Assembly (NCBI GenBank): GCA_023458995.1
Contig: JAEWVV010000052.1
Coordinates: 1 to 9,334, forward strand
Source of the DNA: Bacillota bacterium
GTDB lineage: Bacteria > Bacillota_I > Bacilli_A > Acholeplasmatales > Acholeplasmataceae
DNA length: 9,334 bases
Direction: 5' to 3'
In this document: piece by piece, positions 6,015 to 9,334 of the stretch
Layout of the letters: each line of letters starts with the position of its first letter
How positions within the stretch are numbered: position 1 is the first letter of the stretch
The notes under the pieces: model-generated
The model's database searches: none
The model's input: only the letters and a program-made list of their open reading frames with translations
Told to the model about the DNA's origin: nothing
Made by a program: the position numbers and the translations under genes

Positions 6015-6809
6015 ATGTATCCATTTTTACTACCAGAACTATTTGATTATACAATACCCATGTATGACCTAATGGTCATCATTGGTGTATTCTTAATGAT
6101 GATTTATGTGGTTTATCGCCTCGATCGTTTTGATGGCTATTCGAAGAAACAAACAAATCGTATTGTTTTATTAGTTGGTATTAGCTTAGGGGTTGCTCTT
6201 GTATCCTCATTTGTCTTAGATGGTATTTTTCATTCGATTAAAGAAGGAAAATGGACATTTGGTACTGTTAGTTTCTTAACAGCACTTGTTGGTGGATTTA
6301 CAGCATTTCTTCTTTTAATGAACTATTTTTATAAAGATGACAATAAGGATATGAAGAAGATTGCGAATACACTGATTACAGGTGTTGTCTTAGCACATGC
6401 GATAGGTCGTATTGGATGTTTCTTTGCAGGTTGTTGTTTTGGTATTCCTACAGAATCTTATTTAGGTGTTCTGTTTCCTCATGGTCATGCACATGAGTTA
6501 TATCCAGGACAAGAAGTATATCCCACACAGTTATTCGAATCAGGATTCTTATTTCTTCTCTTTATCTTACTCAATAAGGTTTCATACTTTAAACATAAAG
6601 AACTTGAAGTTTATTTAGTTGGTTATGGCATTTGGCGTTTTCTCATCGAGTTCATTCGTGGCGATGAAAGAGGCGTCTTTATTCCTTTATTCGAAACAAC
6701 ATATAATGTTTTTCCAACACCTTCACAAGTTATTAGTTTAGGGATGATAATTCTTGGTGGCTATTTGTTTTACCGGTTGTATCATCAAAAAAAGAAAGAG
6801 TTAAAATGA
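6015..6809 (+). CDS. Divergent Lgt-like (prolipoprotein diacylglyceryl transferase family) protein
   Basis: A 264-residue multi-pass membrane protein of the Lgt family. Canonical Lgt moves diacylglycerol from phosphatidylglycerol to the lipobox cysteine of prelipoproteins. Family marks present are GRIGCFFAGCCFG (131-143), YPTQLFE (169-175) and the last-helix pattern R208-x-x-x-E212-x-x-R215. Set against the E. coli signature GRLGNFINGELWG without gaps, R143 and G154 are kept (R132, G143), but N146 and E151 become C135 and C140. The HGG motif holding E. coli H103 reads LVGG here (91-94), without His. This Cys-rich variant occurs in other Firmicutes as a second Lgt-like group and is often annotated lgt; whether it has the same activity is unclear to me. 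The start at 6015 is chosen for its ribosome binding site. The stop overlaps the next start (ATGA, 6806-6809), coupling it to the CPBP protease. I withhold the lgt symbol because of the residue changes. Confidence 0.75.
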   Translation: MYPFLLPELFDYTIPMYDLMVIIGVFLMMIYVVYRLDRFDGYSKKQTNRIVLLVGISLGVALVSSFVLDGIFHSIKEGKWTFGTVSFLTALVGGFTAFLLLMNYFYKDDNKDMKKIANTLITGVVLAHAIGRIGCFFAGCCFGIPTESYLGVLFPHGHAHELYPGQEVYPTQLFESGFLFLLFILLNKVSYFKHKELEVYLVGYGIWRFLIEFIRGDERGVFIPLFETTYNVFPTPSQVISLGMIILGGYLFYRLYHQKKKELK

Positions 6810-7609
6810 AAAGTGAGACTTTATTTTCATTAAAACAAAAGATTCTTATTTTAAATTTAGTCATCGTTGTGATTATTTTTCAGTTTGTTGATTTTTCTAG
6901 TGTAGGATATATAAAAGATATTGAGATGATCAAAAATACAGTAACAAGACTTGTTGCTGGTTTAATTGCATGTTATGTCCTAATTTCATTAGGACATGGT
7001 GATCTTCTTAAGTGGAGATTTAGTAAAAAAACATTTTTGATCATCATTCCAGCATTAGTGGTTGCAGTAAATAACTTTCCAATTATTGCATTATTAAATG
7101 ATAGGGCTTCATTAGATGAACCGACTTATCGTGTTATTCTATTTTTCATTGAATGTTTTAGTGTTGGATTTTTTGAAGAATTATTTTTTAGAGGCCTTGT
7201 ATTAATCTATCTCGTACAGCAGTTTTCACATAAGAAGTACGGATTATGGATAGGTCTTGTTATTTCATCCTTAATTTTTGGATTATTCCATCTAGTTAAT
7301 TTATTTGAAGGAGCATCATTTGGTCCTACCGTACTTCAAGTTGGATATTCATTTTTGATGGGGATGCTTTGGTCGGTTATTTATTTGAAGACTGGAAATC
7401 TTTGGCTGGTTATGGTTCTTCATGCACTCTATAACTTTTTTGGTCAGGTGATGTTTTATTTAGGTAATGTAACTAACCGTTTTGATACAGTAACAATCAT
7501 CATAACTATTTTATTTGCTCTTGGTGCAGCATTACATACAGCATATATCATCTATGGCAAAAAGGTTATTCAGTTTAAGCGTATGCAAGGAGAGAAAAAT
7601 GAAATATAA
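6806..7609 (+). CDS. CPBP-family intramembrane metalloprotease
   Basis: A 267-residue membrane protein of the CPBP (CAAX protease and bacteriocin-processing, Abi/Rce1-like) family. All three motifs are intact: EELFFR (124-129, E124, E125 and R129), F158-x-x-x-H162 in FGLFH, and H206-x-x-x-N210 in HALYN. About seven or eight membrane segments are visible. Members cleave within or near the membrane; relatives process prenylated proteins, take part in bacteriocin self-immunity, or act in peptide signalling, as with S. aureus MroQ in the Agr system. The gene overlaps the Lgt-like gene upstream by four bases (ATGA) and the response regulator downstream by 11 bases, so the three products are likely made together. 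Only AAAGAG (6795-6800) precedes its ATG, which fits translation by coupling. Its substrate is not evident: no small peptide gene lies beside it in the window. Confidence 0.88.
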   Translation: MKSETLFSLKQKILILNLVIVVIIFQFVDFSSVGYIKDIEMIKNTVTRLVAGLIACYVLISLGHGDLLKWRFSKKTFLIIIPALVVAVNNFPIIALLNDRASLDEPTYRVILFFIECFSVGFFEELFFRGLVLIYLVQQFSHKKYGLWIGLVISSLIFGLFHLVNLFEGASFGPTVLQVGYSFLMGMLWSVIYLKTGNLWLVMVLHALYNFFGQVMFYLGNVTNRFDTVTIIITILFALGAALHTAYIIYGKKVIQFKRMQGEKNEI

Positions 7610-8309
7610 TATTGCAATTGTAGAAGACAACATTCAATCTTCTGAAACATTAAAAAGTTATCTTGATCGTTTCAGCAAAGAAAACAAAGAAGAATTTAAC
7701 ATCTTTAGTTTTCAAGATGGTGATGAAATAACTTCAGACTATGAAGCAAAATATGACATCATCTTTTTAGATATTGAAATGAAACGATTGGATGGTATGA
7801 CCGCAGCACAAAAAATTAGGGAATTCGATCCAGAAGTTATTATCATCTTTATTACAAACATGGCTAAATACGCGATTAGTGGTTATAGCGTAGGTGCATT
7901 AAGTTTTTTACTTAAACCACTTCCCTATTTCGCTTTTTCACAAGAACTTGCCAAATCAATAGATCGAATCAAGAAACGTAAACAAAAGTCATTGTTAATC
8001 CCATCAGAAAAAGGGATTTTCAAGATAAATAGTCAAGATATTTTATATATTGAATCTTATGGACACGATTTAAAAATCTATACTATATCTGGAGTTTATT
8101 CAACTCGAAATACGATTAAAAAAATGGAGGAATCATTAGGAGAGTTCCATTTTTATCGCTGTAATAATGGGTATTTAGTCAATTTAGCTTATGTATCTGG
8201 TGTAGAAGATGATGAAGCGTGTGTTGGTAAATACAGACTAAAAATATCAAGGCCACGTAAGAAAAGCTTTATGGATGCACTTACCCAGTACATTGGAGGT
8301 ATGCTATAG
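7599..8309 (+). CDS. LytTR-family response regulator (AgrA/LytR type)
   Basis: A 236-residue DNA-binding response regulator. The receiver domain (about 1-125) has the acidic pair E9/D10, the phosphoacceptor D58 in FLDIEM, T86 and K106 of LLKPL, so phosphorylation chemistry is intact. The LytTR domain (about 133-233) shows YRCNNGYLVNLAYV (186-199) and ISRPRKKSF (216-224), both typical of this ten-stranded DNA-binding fold. The open frame extends upstream to 7515, but ATG 7599 is chosen because AAGGAG at 7587-7592 lies six bases before it and the protein then begins with the first beta strand MKYNIAIVED. It overlaps the protease stop by 11 bases, and its own stop shares a base with the GTG of the sensor kinase, so it is the cognate regulator of that kinase. 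Its DNA targets are unknown; I saw no paired LytTR-type direct repeats in the upstream gaps. Confidence 0.93.
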   Translation: MKYNIAIVEDNIQSSETLKSYLDRFSKENKEEFNIFSFQDGDEITSDYEAKYDIIFLDIEMKRLDGMTAAQKIREFDPEVIIIFITNMAKYAISGYSVGALSFLLKPLPYFAFSQELAKSIDRIKKRKQKSLLIPSEKGIFKINSQDILYIESYGHDLKIYTISGVYSTRNTIKKMEESLGEFHFYRCNNGYLVNLAYVSGVEDDEACVGKYRLKISRPRKKSFMDALTQYIGGML

Positions 8310-9334
8310 TGTTTAATATCTTATTATCAATAGTTGATACCGTACCAGATATTCCTCGCTATCATACGGCGATTGCTGAATGGTTGTTTTCGTTTGTCTT
8401 TATTTTGTATCTCCCTAGAAGATTCAAAGGTATACCATCATATTTAAGTCACCTCGGTTTCTTTGGAATTATTTTAGGCTTTCAGCTTTTAGCTGGAACA
8501 ATGCCTATTGCATTTTGGATACCCAATATGATTATTGCTGTTATCGTGATGATGGCTTATATTTATACCATGAATCGTGTCAATATATTTACTGCAGGTT
8601 ACTTTGTTGTTATTGCGTTCACTTTAGCAGAGTTCGCCGCATCGCTAGAGTGGCAAATCTCGGTGTTCTTACAAGTCAATGTGGGGACATGGAAAGATGG
8701 TATTGGAATTGCAACACTCGTTTTGGTTTATGCAATCATTGTAATAGGTGCAGTTGTTTTGGAGAAACGCTATAAAGGAAGACATTTTAGGCTTGATATA
8801 AGACAAAATGATTTACTTACCTTAGTCTTGGTTGGAGCATCTATATTTACGATTAGTAATATTAGCTTTATCCAAATTGATTCACCATTTACTGGACAGT
8901 ACCCTTCAGAAATTTTATACATCAGAACATTAGTTGATTTAGCAGGTATCATTCTACTCTACTCGCTTCGAGAGCATAAGATGGCAGTCTTCTCAACCAG
9001 AGAAGCATATACAATGCAAGTCTTATTTGATAAGCAATATGAACAGTACCAACAATCTTTGAAAAATACAGAAATTATTAATCAACGCTATCATGATTTA
9101 AAACATCATATCAACTTACTTAGAAGCGTTGATGATATTGAGAAAAAAGAAGAATATTTAGACGAACTTGAAAAGTCGATTAAACCTTATGAAGCACAGT
9201 ACAAAACTGGAAATCATGTTCTTGATGTTTTATTAACTCAAAAAGGGACACAAATTATTGATAACAACATTAATTTTACGTGCGTGTGTGATGGCGAGCA
9301 CTTAAACTTTATTTCCGTTCTAGATATCTTAAGC
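8309..9334 (+). CDS. GHKL-type sensor histidine kinase, cut by the window end
   Basis: Sensor partner of the upstream LytTR regulator. The frame is open from GTG 8309 to the last base, giving 342 residues; the rest of the ATPase domain lies outside the window. The N-terminal 220 residues contain six or seven hydrophobic segments (about 24-36, 48-63, 68-88, 94-112, 132-151, 167-187, 204-219). A helical, probably coiled-coil linker (about 222-260) leads to the phosphoacceptor box RYHDLKHHINLLR (260-272, likely H262), then to TGNHVLDVLLTQK (300-312), the N-box of AgrC-like GHKL kinases with N302. Cytoplasmic GHKL kinases with such membrane sensors often detect peptides. GGAGGT at 8295-8300, inside the end of the regulator gene, is eight bases before the GTG, and the start shares base 8309 with the upstream TAG. 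Confidence 0.88.
   Translation, partial: MFNILLSIVDTVPDIPRYHTAIAEWLFSFVFILYLPRRFKGIPSYLSHLGFFGIILGFQLLAGTMPIAFWIPNMIIAVIVMMAYIYTMNRVNIFTAGYFVVIAFTLAEFAASLEWQISVFLQVNVGTWKDGIGIATLVLVYAIIVIGAVVLEKRYKGRHFRLDIRQNDLLTLVLVGASIFTISNISFIQIDSPFTGQYPSEILYIRTLVDLAGIILLYSLREHKMAVFSTREAYTMQVLFDKQYEQYQQSLKNTEIINQRYHDLKHHINLLRSVDDIEKKEEYLDELEKSIKPYEAQYKTGNHVLDVLLTQKGTQIIDNNINFTCVCDGEHLNFISVLDILS

Noticed and set aside
7515..7598. Upstream extension of the response regulator to 7515
   Set aside because: It would add 28 residues unlike any receiver domain and overlap the protease gene by 95 bases; ATG 7599 has a good AAGGAG site.
8515..8775. 86-codon Cys/Tyr-rich + frame, and a - strand frame at 8770-8952
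   Set aside because: Both lie inside the continuous kinase frame beginning at GTG 8309; the Cys/Tyr richness is an artefact of reading hydrophobic codons out of frame.

Overview
The window is AT-rich, with short intergenic gaps, and every convincing gene lies on the + strand. TGA works as a stop codon (for example the ATGA stop/start overlaps at 973-976 and 6806-6809), so the standard code is in use and a Mycoplasma-type code is excluded. Low GC, strong AGGAGG-type ribosome binding sites, AT-rich codon use and an anaerobe-type flavodiiron protein suggest a low-GC Firmicutes or Tenericutes lineage such as Acholeplasmatales/Izemoplasmatales or Erysipelotrichia. That placement is inference.

Region 1 (about 47-3138) reads as one operon with a near-consensus promoter and a strong terminator. 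It holds an ABC exporter ATPase broken by a one-base deletion inside Walker A, its ABC-2 permease, an A-type flavodiiron protein (O2/NO reductase), and a short unidentified coding fragment or small ORF ending in the terminator.

Region 2 (about 3139-5150) holds a membrane-anchored XRE regulator (HTH plus about ten membrane segments) behind its own promoter and a leader with overlapping dyads. It is followed by a LURP-one-related (YxjI-like) protein and a strong terminator at 5114-5150.

Region 3 (about 5161-9334, open at the right edge) holds an Mpv17/PMP22-like membrane protein, then four tightly coupled genes: a divergent Lgt-like protein, a CPBP (CAAX-type) intramembrane protease, a LytTR response regulator and a GHKL sensor kinase that runs off the window. 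The last four overlap by 4, 11 and 1 bases, so they are very probably made together. The protease plus LytTR/GHKL pair resembles peptide quorum-sensing modules (Agr-like). The Lgt-like gene, which lacks several canonical Lgt residues, is the unusual partner. No peptide precursor gene is visible in the window, so a signalling role is a hypothesis.

No tRNA, rRNA, CRISPR array, transposase or phage gene was seen.
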